Origin: Hyperoodon ampullatus
Taxonomy: Eukaryota > Chordata > Mammalia > Artiodactyla > Ziphiidae
Assembly: GCA_949752795.1 (NCBI GenBank)
Contig: OX457056.1
Span: 201,005,654 to 201,069,653, forward strand
Reading direction: 5' to 3'
Length of the DNA: 64,000 nucleotides
Shown here: positions 21,948 to 31,782 of the stretch, one piece after another
Layout: every line of letters begins with the position of its first letter
Position numbering within the stretch: position 1 is the first letter of the stretch
Made by a program: the position numbers and the translations under genes
The notes under the pieces: model-generated
What the model was told of the DNA's origin: nothing
Database searches by the model: none
Seen by the model: the letters and a program-made list of their open reading frames with translations, nothing else

Positions 21948-22655
21948 ATGGTCACTGCTGGTAGAAATGTAAGATGATATAACCACTTTGGAAAAGTTTG
22001 TCAGTTTCTTAAAATGTTAAGCTGCACCTACCATGTGAACCAGTCATTCCATTTCTAAGTATTTACCCCAAATAAATGAAAGTACATGTGCACACAAAGA
22101 CTGGTATTAAATGTTAATAGCAGCTTTCTTTGTAAAAATGAAGAACTGGAAACAATCCTTATGACCATCTACAGGTAAATGGGTAAACAAAATGTGGTAT
22201 ATTCATACAATGGAATATTACTCAGCTAAAAAAAAAAAAAAGAAATGAACTGTTCATTAATGAACAACTTGGAAGAACCTCAAAAACATTATACTGAATA
22301 AAATAACACAGACAGAAAGAGTACATCCTGTATATGATTCCATCTATATAAAATTCTAGAAAATGAAAACTAATCTATAGTGATAGAAAGATCAGCGGTT
22401 GCTTATAAAATGTGATAGGAAGCTGGGGAGGGGTAGAAGTTGATAACACTGCATTGTATAATTGAAATTTGCTAAGAGAGTAGAACGTAAGTGTACTCCC
22501 ACACACAAAAAAGATGACTATGTGAGGTGATGGATGCGTTAATTAACAAATTCGAGGAACACTTTCATATGTATGTCAAATCATCAAGATGTACATTTTA
22601 AATATCTTACAATTTTATTTGTCAATTATACCTCAATATGGCTGAATTACAAAAA
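21948..22655 (+). repeat. Old L1 3' end, sense
   Basis: Starts at 'gctggtagaaatgtaagatg', runs through 'tacaatggaatattactcagc' and ends with 'caattatacctcaatatggctg'. With the preceding antisense L1 it makes a head-to-head pair. Confidence 0.8.
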
Positions 22656-22659
22656 AAAG

Positions 22660-23210
22660 AAAAGAGAGAGAGAAAGACTAGGGAATGACAGATAAGGAAG
22701 GGATAACCATGACTAGTGGGAAACACACCAAAAAAATACCCTCACAGGGAGCCATCCAGGCTGGTGCTCAAGAAACCTGGGTAGCTAAACAATACAGGCA
22801 ATGGCTAGGCAAGAAGCCATTTAAAGCCATAGGTGAGGTGTCATTTCATCACTCTTCCTCTAGCACATTGGCAGAGGTATGATCACTTGAGTAAGGACAG
22901 CTTTGTGTATTGCTTGGTGCTTATTTTCTAAAAATATGAAACATATTTCTTCAGAAGTCCAGAGCAAAATAAAACCCCAGAGGATTTCTTGGAGGGCTGG
23001 CTTTTGGACAGGCTGGTATGGTCATTAGATACCATGTTTCACTCTTGCAGGACTTAAGCTAAATAATCACCATCGGTCGCCTTGACTTGCCCTATAATTC
23101 ACCAAACTAAGGCATTCTTCTCTCTCTCTCCAGACTGTCCTTTGGCAGATTGCTGTTGCTGACACAGAATAGCTTGCCCTTATTACTCTTTCCTTTATTC
23201 TGTTTCCTCT
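22660..23210. other. No recognisable feature
   Basis: Complex sequence; a frame at 22685-22882 has no exon support. Confidence 0.4.
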
Positions 23211-23212
23211 TT

Positions 23213-23345
23213 TTTCATAAAAATTGTGGTAAAAAGATACATAACATAAAATTTATCATCTTAACCATTTTAAGTGTACAGTTCAGAAATGTTAAGTATA
23301 ATTCTCATCATTGTGAATTATTTCTTCTTGCCCCAAACCATCTCC
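23213..23345 (-). repeat. Old L1 3' UTR, antisense
   Basis: 'attgtggtaaaaagatacataac' and 'accattttaagtgtacagttc' blocks are diagnostic of an L1M-type antisense tail. Confidence 0.75.
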
Positions 23346-23394
23346 TTTTCTGTACCCCACTTTCTCTTAACAGCGTCCTAGTCATCCGATTCAA

Positions 23395-24230
23395 AATCTC
23401 AGAAACAACCTTTGCCTACTTCTTTTCCACTTACTAATTCCAATCAGTTCCATCTGTAAGTTGTGTTGAAGGCTGTAAGTCAGCCTCCAAAATGTTTCTC
23501 ATCTCATCAGTTCCTTCCTCTCCCACCTCTATCTCTATCTTAGTCTAAAGTAAAGCTTTATTACTTTTTTTTAAAACTTCTTTCTTTCTTTATTTATTTA
23601 TGGCTGCGTTGGGTTTTGGTTGCTGCACGCGGGCTTTCTCTAGTTGCGGTGAGTGGGGGCTACTCTTCATTGCAGTGCGCAGGCTTCTCATTGTGGTGGC
23701 TTCTCTTGTTGCAGAGCACGGGCTCTAGGCGCATGGGCTTCAGTAGCTGTGGCACACGGGCTCAGTAGCTGTGGCACACAGGCTCAGTAGCTGTGGCTCG
23801 TGAGCTCAGTAGTTGTGGCTCACAGGCTCTAGAGCGCAGGCTCAGTAGCTGTGGCACTCGGGCTTAGTTGCTCTGCAGCATGTGGGATCTTCCTGGACCA
23901 GGGCTCGAACCCATGTCCCCTTCATTGGCAGGCTGATTCTTAACCACCACACCATCAGGGAAGCCCAAGCCTTATTACTTCTTTCCTGGGTAATTGCAAG
24001 AGTTTTATAAGTGATTCTCTTATCTCCAGGATCTCTCCGCTTTGATCCATTATTTACCAAATTAACATTTTTAATAAAAGTTTTTAATCATAAGTATTCC
24101 TCTGTTCAGAAAAATCTTCCATGACTCCCCCTACAAAATAAAATATGGTGTCCTTAGCCTATCATACAAGGTTCTGCATGATGTGCCATAAATGATCTTT
24201 CTAGCCTTATCACTAATAAGCATGCTATGA
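23395..24230 (+). repeat. L2 LINE, sense, split by a SINE
   Basis: After removing the SINE at 23567-23966, 'aaacaacctttgcctacttc', 'caaaatgtttctcatctcatc', 'tctgttcagaaaaatcttcc' and 'ggttctgcatgatgtgcc' follow sense L2 order. Confidence 0.55.
23567..23966 (-). mobile_element. Long CHR-1-like SINE with expanded 'cagtagctgtggc' modules
   Basis: Inverted long-form SINE of about 400 bp; the 'ggctcagtagctgtggcacac' module is repeated more often than in the other copies. Near-perfect duplication aagctttattactt (23553-23566) and aagccttattactt (23967-23980). Confidence 0.92.
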
Positions 24231-24529
24231 CTGCAGAGAACTGAGAAGAAGAGAAGGGTCTTTGTCAATGTACAAAGCAGAGAATGCATCTCCATTGAGA
24301 CCATTCCATAACACCAGTATGATACTGATTTCATCAGTGCTCTCGTTTTAAAGAATGCCTTTCCCATCTGCAAACAATGTTAAGTGTACAAGCCATTGTG
24401 AAATCATAGGCAGTAAAAGTTAAATGTTCGTGTTTCTTGCACGCCTACATTATTTTTCTTTTTGAAATAAAAAATTAATTTCCTCTGAAAATCATAGAAC
24501 CAATGTATTGGAAAAAATCTTTGGATCTG

Positions 24530-25262
24530 TCTACTTCTCTTTACATCTGCTGCTAGCATCATTGGCTAAGCCACCATCGTCTTCCACCTGGACCTCCACA
24601 GCAGTCTCCTAAATGGTTTTCCCTGCTTCTATTCTATCATTCTTCTAATGCATTCTTCACACAACAACCAGAATACATTTTTCAATAATATAAACCATAT
24701 CACAATACTCCCCTGCTTAAAACCTTCCTACGGCTTCCCACTTCTCTTAGAATCAAATCCAAATATCTTGAAGGTTCTTCCTGATTTAGTTTATTCTACC
24801 TCTTTGACCTTATCTCCAATTATTCTCCCCATCTTTGCTTACTATGCTTCAGCCTTACAGGTCTTTCATTCCATAAACCTGCCCAACTTGTTCCTACCTC
24901 TGGACCTTTGCATCTACTGTTCCATTCACTGGACTGCTCCTCCGTGGATCCATACGAGATGGCTCTTTCCTGTCTTTCATGTCTCATTTCATACATCCCC
25001 TCTTCAGAAATGCCTTCCATCACCACCTGATCTAAAGTAGGTCTCTAGTCATTTCTTATTAATTATCTTGCTTTATAGCACTTATCATCTGAAATTGCTT
25101 TGTCACTTATTCATTATCCATCTCCCCCACCATCACCATCTCTGTAATGTAAGTTCTATGACAAAGAGTTCATTCCTACTTTTTGAGAGCTGTATCCCTT
25201 GTGCATAGAATAGCATCTAGAACAACACAGCCACTCATTATATATGTGTTGAATGAATGAAT
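24530..25262 (+). repeat. L2 LINE 3' part, sense
   Basis: Long, well ordered sense L2: 'cacctggacctccacagcag', 'cttcccacttctcttagaatc', 'tctggacctttgcatctactg', 'cttatcatctgaaattgc', then 'gtgttgaatgaatgaatgaa' at the end. The 130-residue frame at 24648-25040 is L2 sequence, not a gene. Confidence 0.85.
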
Positions 25263-25264
25263 GA

Positions 25265-25700
25265 ACCACCTTCAAGCAGTTTGAAAGGAGAGCAGATTGT
25301 ACTCTCTTTAAATATCTCCAGAGAAGATCTCACCATTTTTCTGAAAATGAATTCCAGCATCCAATTACTTTTAGTTGTCAGAACGGTCTTCCTAATATCC
25401 AGACTAAATCCTTTCTAAAGCAATTGCTGTCTTTTCCCATTTGGTCCTCAATGGAATCACTAAATTGTCTTTTTATAGTCAGGAATAAATTTGTTATTAG
25501 GCCCTCTTAACACTAGTTTTACTCTTCACATTTTCTAACATTGTTGTTATCTTTTGTCCTTGTCAAATTCTCTGTCTCAAGCTTCATCTGTGAGCCCAAT
25601 ATTGGACACAAACACTACTGCTTGAAATAGTGCCTACATAAGAAAACCTCAACTTATAAGTACCTGCCTTAAAAAGAGCAGTCCTCATGTCACCCCACCT
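25265..25700 (+). repeat. Possible L3/CR1 fragment
   Basis: 'tgtcagaacggtcttcctaatatcc' followed by 'agactaaatcctttctaaagc' resembles CR1/L3 3' sequence. Weak. Confidence 0.35.
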
Positions 25701-26074
25701 CTTTCTTAATCTCTTTTTTGATAGGTTCTACATGTGTTTTTATAAGAGACTTTTGTGAAAGTCCTTGGACTTTTCAAGAATCTGTAAGTTCAAATGAGAA
25801 GTGAAATAGCTAAAGGACACAGATCCTAGAAAAGCTCCTAAACTTGACTGGCCCATCTATGGTTTAGCTTAAACTCCACAGAAAGCATGTTACAGGCACA
25901 AGGTCTGGATTCCAACAACCCAGAAGAAGGTTGAATGGATAACAGTGAAAGCACACTTTAGTGAGAAGTTATTAAGACTAAAAATGAGCTTTGGGGATAA
26001 AGCTCTTCAAAGTTGAGATGGAGAAAAAGGAAACAGAACTGAGGAACGTTTAAACTAGATGATATTCAAGAATG
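25700..26074. other. No recognisable feature
   Basis: AT-rich complex sequence. Confidence 0.4.
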
Positions 26075-26075
26075 A

Positions 26076-26156
26076 GGCATAATTATTTACAGTAGCCAAG
26101 ACACGGAAGCAAGCTAAATGTCCATCGACAGATAAATGGATAAAGAAGATGTAGTG

Positions 26157-26194
<38 letters not shown>

Positions 26195-26622
26195 TAATAG
26201 AGTACTACTCAGCCATAAAAAAGAATGAAATAATGCCATTTGCAACAACATAGATGGACCTAGAGATTATCATACTGAGTGAAGTAAGTCAGAAAGAGAA
26301 AGACAAATATCACTTATTTGTGGAATCTAAAATATGACACAAATGAACTTATCTGCAAAACAGAAACAGACTCACAGACATAGAGAACAGATGTGTGGTT
26401 GCCAAGGGAGGGGGAGGGGAGTGATGGATTGAGAGTCTGGGATTAGCAGATGAAAACTATCATATAGAGAATGGATAAATGACAAGGTCCTACTCTATAG
26501 CACAGGGAACTATATTCAATATCCTGTGATAAACCATAATATAAAAGCATATGAAAAAGAATGCATAAATATGTATAACTAAATCACTTTGCTGTATATG
26601 TCAATAAAATAAATTTTTTAAA
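26076..26622 (+). mobile_element. L1 3' end, sense, 5'-truncated
   Basis: Begins in the ORF2 C-terminus ('ttacagtagccaagacacgg'), includes 'actactcagccataaaaaag' and the 3' UTR with 'tatagcacagggaactatattc', and ends at 'tcaataaaataaattttt'. Very similar in structure to 300-1065. It contains a TA/CA microsatellite. Confidence 0.88.
26157..26194. repeat. (TA)n(CA)n compound microsatellite
   Basis: About 18 bp TA followed by about 20 bp CA inside the L1. Confidence 0.93.
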
Positions 26623-26638
26623 AAAGAAACGCACCTTT

Positions 26639-26742
26639 GGGAATTCCCTGGTGGCCCAGTGGTTAGGACTCTGCACCATCACTGCTGATCCCTGGTCATG
26701 GAACTAAGATTCTGCAAGTAGTCTGGCCAAAAAAAAAAAGAG
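26639..26742 (+). mobile_element. Short old-type tRNA SINE
   Basis: Head 'gggaattccctggtggccc' to an A-run, with imperfect duplication aaagaaacgcacctt / aaagaaacccacatt (about 26623-26637 and 26745-26759). Inserted at the L1 tail. Confidence 0.85.
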
Positions 26743-26744
26743 AA

Positions 26745-28230
26745 AAGAAACCCACATTTAGAAACAGCACAGTGTAGCTGCAGAACATCCAAGACAAAAA
26801 GACTGTCTTAAAAGCAGACAGTCACTACTTTCAAAAGAAAGATTATTAGATTTACAGCTGACATTTCAGAAAGAACAATGGAAGCCAGAAAACAATAATA
26901 TATTTATATGCTCAAATAAAATAATTATAAACCTAAAATGTATATTTAGTAAATCTATCTTTCAAAAACAAGAATGAAATAAAAATATTTCAAACACAAA
27001 CTGAGTTTGCCAACACACTACAGGAATTCTAAAGGTTGTAATGCAGGTAGAAGGAAAATGATCTTTTTTTTGAGACCACAGATAAAATAATTAGAAAAGA
27101 AAGTGGTAAATATGTGGGTGACTCTAAAAAAGCAATAACTAGATTAAATAATAATGACAATGTCTTATGGGGCTTAAATAAAACAAGATAGAATTAAAGT
27201 GCATGAAAATAATAGCATATAAATTGGAAGGAAGATAATTGGAGTCAAAGTTTTCTACAGTCTTTTATTGGCAGGTGTGGTTTACACTGATTACCTTGGG
27301 ACTTTGAAAAGTTGAATATGGATAATAAAATTTCAAGGGTAAACACTAAAAGAATAGAGAAAGTATATGATTTCTAAGGGAAATAAGGAATGAAAAAATA
27401 TTCAATCCCTTTAAAAGAGGCAAGAAAAGATAGAAAAAGATACATGTGGGGAAGGTGGAACAGATAAAAATCGCATAGAAGGAAATTCAAATATGTTGGT
27501 AATCACAGTAAATGGATTAAACAATCCCAGTTAAAGCAAAGATAGATTGATTAAAAGTAAATTTATCTATATGAGGTTTTACAAGAGAGACATAAATCAT
27601 AAGGACACAGAACGTTTTGAAGTAAAAAGATGGAAAAAAATACCAGGCCAACACTAACAACAACTATATTAATATCTGACAAACTTTAAAGCAAAAAAGC
27701 ATTACTTGAGATAAAGACGATCAATTCATCAAGAAGTTTTAACAGGGCTTCCCTGGTGGCGCAGTGGTTGGGAGTCCGCCTGCCAGTGCAGGGGACGCGG
27801 TTTCAAGCCCTGGTCTGGGAAGATCCCGCATGCCGCGGAGCAGCTAAGCCCGTGAGCCACAACTATGGAGGCTGTGAGCCACAACTACTGAAGCCTGCGC
27901 ACCTGGAGCCCATGCTCCGCGAAGAAAGAAGCCACCGCAATGAAAGCCCACGTGCAGCAAAGAAGACCCAATGCAGCCATAAATTAATTAATTAAAAATA
28001 TTTTTAAAAAAAGAAGTTTTAACAATTCTGAACGTAATTCACAATTTAATCTAATGGACATACCTAGAAGATACCCAACATTACCAAGTATATATTCTCT
28101 AGAATTCAAAAATATGTAGAATGACATATGTAGAGTGACATAAATATACCACACATGTGACACAGCTAAAGCAGTACCTGAAAGGAAATTTATAACATTA
28201 AATGATTTTGAAAAGAAGATGATCACAATA
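26745..28230 (+). repeat. Old L1 (left part): ORF1 end through ORF2 start
   Basis: Sense, diverged L1M-type. 'gcagaacatccaagacaaaaagac' and 'agctgacatttcagaaagaac' correspond to the ORF1 C-terminal region, 'aatatctgacaaactttaaagc' to the ORF2 endonuclease region and 'agcagtacctgaaaggaaatttataac' to the start of RT. It is interrupted by the SINE at 27745-28010. The same L1 probably resumes at about 34675. Confidence 0.7.
27745..28010 (+). mobile_element. Long-form CHR SINE with TSD, inside old L1
   Basis: Sense SINE with a (TTAA)n-type tail. Duplication aagaagttttaaca at 27731-27744 and 28011-28024. Confidence 0.93.
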
Positions 28231-28335
28231 GGGCTGTTGAGTGTGCCCCCAGCAGGGTAGTTGGCTTCCCCCAGAGCAAGTGACCCAAGAATGAGAACAA
28301 AATGTCATACAACTTAAGAGAACAAAACGTCATAC
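28231..28335. repeat. LTR-like remnant with a 25-bp tandem duplication
   Basis: 'agttggcttcccccagagc' and 'aagtgacccaagaatgagaac' resemble a common LTR-type repeat. A gaacaaaatgtcatacaac unit is tandemly duplicated at 28297-28346. This block lies between the old L1 and the young L1. Confidence 0.4.
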
Positions 28336-28346
28336 AACTTAAGAAG

Positions 28347-29345
28347 TTAGAGACCTTCAAGATGGCAGAGGAGTAAGACGTGGAGATCACCTTCCTCCCC
28401 ACAAATGCATCAGAAATACATCTACCTGTGGAACAGCTCCTACAGAGCGCCTACTGAACGCTGGCAGAAGAACTCAGACTTCCCAAAAGGCAAGTAACTC
28501 CCCAGTACCTGGGTAGGGCAAAAGAAAAAAGAAAAAAACAGAGACAAAAGAATAGGGACGGGACCTGCACCTCTGGGAGGGAGCCGTGAAGGAGGAAAAG
28601 TTTCCACACACTAGGAAGCCCCTTCACTGGCGGAGACGGGGGCTGGGCGGGGAGGTGGGGAGGGAAGCTTCAGAGCCACGGAGGAGAGCGCAGCAACAGG
28701 GGTGCAGAGGGCAAGTGGAGAGATTCCCTCACAGAGGATCGGTGCCGACCAGCACTCACCAGCCCGAGAGGCTTGTCTGCTCACCCGTCAGGACTGGTGG
28801 GGGCTGGGAGCTGAGGCTCGGGCTTCGGAGGTCAGACCCCAGGGAGAGGACTGGGGTTGGCTGCGTGAACACAGCGTGAAGGGGGCTAGTGCGCCACGGC
28901 TAGCCGAGAGGGAGTCCGGGAAAAAGTCTGGAGCTGCCGAAGAGGCAAGAGACCACTGTTTCCGGGTGCGTGAGGAGAGGGGATTCAGAGCACCGCCTAA
29001 ACGAGCTCCAGAGACGGGCGCGAGCCGCGGCTATCAGCGCAGACACCAGAGACGGGCATGAGACGCTAAGGCTGCAGCTGGAGCCACTAAGAAGCCTGTG
29101 TGCGAGCACAGGTCACTCTCCACACCTCCTCTCCTGGGAGCCTGTGCAGCCCGCCACTGCCAGGGTCCTGTGATCCAGGGACAACTTCCTCGGAAGAACA
29201 CACGGCACCTCAGGCGGGTGCAACGTCAGGCTGGCCTCTGCCGCCGCAGGCTCGCCCCGCACTCTGTACCTCTCCCTCTCCCCGGCCTGAGTAAGCCAGA
29301 GCCCCCTAATCAGCTACTCCTTTAACCCCGTCCTGTCTGAGAGAA
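28347..29345 (+). promoter_or_regulatory. L1 5' UTR, GC-rich, possible internal promoter
   Basis: About 800 bp (28,560-29,340) is clearly GC-rich with many CpGs, unlike the AT-rich surroundings. L1 5' UTRs carry internal Pol II promoters in mammals; whether this copy is active cannot be seen. Frames of 60-120 residues here on both strands are composition artefacts. Confidence 0.6.
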
Positions 29346-29694
29346 GAACAGACGCCCTCAGGTGACCTACACGCAGAGGCGGGGCCAAATCCAAAGCTGA
29401 ACTCCAGGAGCTGTGCGAACAAAGACGAGAAAGGGAAATTTCCCCCAGCAGCCTCAGGGGCAGCGGATTAGATCTCCACAATCAACTTGATGTACCGTGC
29501 ATCTGTGGAATACCTGAATAGACAGCGAATCATCCCAAAATTGAGATGGTGGACTTTGGGAGCAACTGCAGACTTGGGGTTTGCTTTCTGCATCTAATTT
29601 GTTCCTGGCTTTAGGTTTATTTTCATTTAGTATTTAGAGTTTATTATCATTGGTAGATTTGTTTATTGATTTGGTTGCTCTCTTCCTCCTTTCT

Positions 29695-29695
29695 T

Positions 29696-29722
<27 letters not shown>
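29695..29722. repeat. (TA)n in L1 5' region
   Basis: About 28 bp of TA repeat followed by CACACA. Confidence 0.93.
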
Positions 29723-29728
<6 letters not shown>

Positions 29729-29929
29729 TTTTTTTTTCCTTTTTCTCTTTTTGTGAGTGTGCATGTGTATGCTTCTTTGTGCGATTTTGTCTGTATAGCT
29801 TTGCTTTTACCATTTGTCCTAGGGTTCTGTCTGTCGGTTTTGTTTTTTTTTAGTATAGTTTTTAGCACTTGTTATCAGTGGTGGATTTGTTTTTTGGTTT
29901 TGTTGTTCTCATCTTTCTTTCTTTCTTCT

Positions 29930-30049
29930 TTTGTCTTTTTTTATTACTTTAAAAATTTTCTTTTTAATAATTATTTTTTATTTTAGTAATTTTCTTTTCT
30001 TTTCTTTCTTTTTTTCTTTCTTTCTTTCCTTTCTTCCTTCCTCCCTCCT

Positions 30050-30106
<57 letters not shown>

Positions 30107-30118
30107 CCCTTTTCTTCT
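29930..30118. repeat. Long polypyrimidine tract (TTTC)n/(CT)n
   Basis: From about 29983 the plus strand is almost pure C/T for some 135 bp, with (TC)n then (TTTC)n blocks. It belongs to the L1 5' region. Confidence 0.9.
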
Positions 30119-30620
30119 GAGCCGTGTGGCTGACAGGGTCTTGGTGCTCCAGCCAGTTGTCAGGCCTGTGCCTCTGAGGTGGGAGAGCCAAGTTCAGGAC
30201 ACTGGTCCACCAGAGACCTCCTGGCTCCACATAATATCAAACGTCAAAAGCTCTCCCAGAGATCTCCATCTCAACGCTAAGACCCAGCTCCACTCAAAGA
30301 CCAGCAAGCTACAGTGCTGGACACCCTATGCCAAACAACTGGCAAGATAGGAACACAACCCCACCCACTAGCAGAGAGGCTGCCTACAATCATAATAAGT
30401 TCACAGACACCCCAAAACACACCACTAGACGTGGTCCTGCACACCAGAAAGACAAGATGCAGCCTCATCCACCAGAACACAGGCACCAGTCCCCTCCACC
30501 AGAAAGCCTACACAACCCACTGAACCAAACTTACCCACTGGGGGCAGACACCATAAACAATGGGAACTACAAACCTGCAGCCTGCAAAAAGGAGACCCCA
30601 AACACAGTAAGTGAAGCAAA

Positions 30621-31760
30621 ATGAGAAGACAGAGAAACACACAGCAGATGAAGGAGCAAGGTAAAAACCCACCAGACCAAACAAATGAAGAAGAAATAGG
30701 CAGTCTACCTGAAAAAAAATTTAGAATAATGATAGTAAAGATGATCCAAAATCTTGGAAATAGAATGGAGAAAATACAAGAAAGGTTTAACAAGGACCTA
30801 GAAGAACTAAAGAGCAAACAAACAATGATGAACAACAGAATAAATGAAATTAAAAATTCTCTAGAAGGAATCAATAGCAGAATAACTGAGGCAGAAGAAT
30901 GGATAAATGACCAGGAAGATAAAATAGTGGAAATAACTACTGCAGAGCAGAATAAAGAAAAAAGAATTAAAAGAATTGAGGACAGTCTTACAGACCTATG
31001 GGACAACATTAAATGCACCAACATTCAAATTATAGGGGTCCCAGAAGAAGAAGAGAAAAAGAAAGGGGGGCTTCCCTGGTGGCACAGTGGTTGAGAGTCC
31101 ACCTGTCGATGCAGGGGATGCGGGTTCATGCCCCGGTCCAGGAAGATCCCACATGTCACGGAGCGGCTGGGCCTGTGAGCCATGGCCGCTGAGCCTGCGC
31201 GTCCGGAGCCTGTGCTCCACAACAGGAGAGGCCACAACAGTGAGAGGTCTGTGTACCGTGAAAAAAAAAAAAGAAAGGGACTGAGAAAATATTTGAAGAG
31301 ATTATTGTTGAAAACTTCCCTAATATGGGAAAGGAAGTAGTCAATCAAGTCCAGGAAGCGCAGAGAGTCCCATACAGGATAAATTCAAGGAGAAACGTGC
31401 CAAGAAACATATTAATCAAACTATCAAAAATTAAATATAAAGAAAAAATATTAAAAGCAGCAAGGGAAAAACAACAAATAACATACAAGGGAATCCCGAT
31501 AAGTAACAGCTGATCTTTCAGCAGAAACTCTGCAAGCCAGAAGGGAGTGGCAGGACATATTTAAAGTGATGAAAGGGAAAAACCTACAACCAAGATTACT
31601 CTACCCAGAAAGGATCTCATTCAGACTTGACGGAGAAACTAAAACCTTTGCAGACAAGCAAAATCTAAGGGAATTCAGCACCACCAAACCAGCATTACAA
31701 CAAATGCTAAAGGAACTTCTCTATGCAGGAAACACAAGAGAAGGAAAAGACCTACAATAA
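30621..31760 (+). pseudogene. L1 ORF1 relic (RNA-binding coiled-coil protein)
   Basis: ORF1p is the L1 RNA chaperone that packages L1 RNA. The ATG at 30621 opens a frame with a long charged coiled coil (about residues 35-125, rich in N, E, K and I heptads), then the start of the RRM core (IQIIGVPEEEE) at about 31020-31060. A CHR-2-like SINE (31068-31267) then interrupts it. After the SINE the RRM/C-terminal region continues (ENFPNMGKE...) to a TGA at 31511-31513. An adjacent frame picks up the rest of the C-terminal domain from about 31505 (ETLQARREWQDIF...) to 31760, showing a small indel near 31505. Not functional. Confidence 0.9.
31068..31267 (+). mobile_element. Short CHR-2-like SINE inside L1 ORF1
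   Basis: Sense short-form SINE with an A-run tail and duplication aaaaagaaaggg at 31056-31067 and 31268-31279. It is therefore younger than the L1, which is younger than the L1 at 26745. Confidence 0.94.
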
Positions 31761-31782
31761 CAAACCCAAAACAATTAAGGAA

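Noticed and set aside
23567..23966. CRISPR-like array of short repeats
   Set aside because: The repeats are internal SINE modules with no unique spacers; a mammalian genome would not carry CRISPR.
24648..25040. 130-residue plus-strand frame
   Set aside because: Lies in sense L2 sequence.
28560..29340. CpG island of a host gene promoter
   Set aside because: Position and flanks show that it is the 5' UTR of the L1 at 28347-34619.
29931..30350. 139-residue frame rich in F, S and L
   Set aside because: Produced by the polypyrimidine tract in the L1 5' region.
30425..31024. 199-residue minus-strand open frame
   Set aside because: Antisense shadow of L1 ORF1, hydrophobic only because the sense strand is A-rich.
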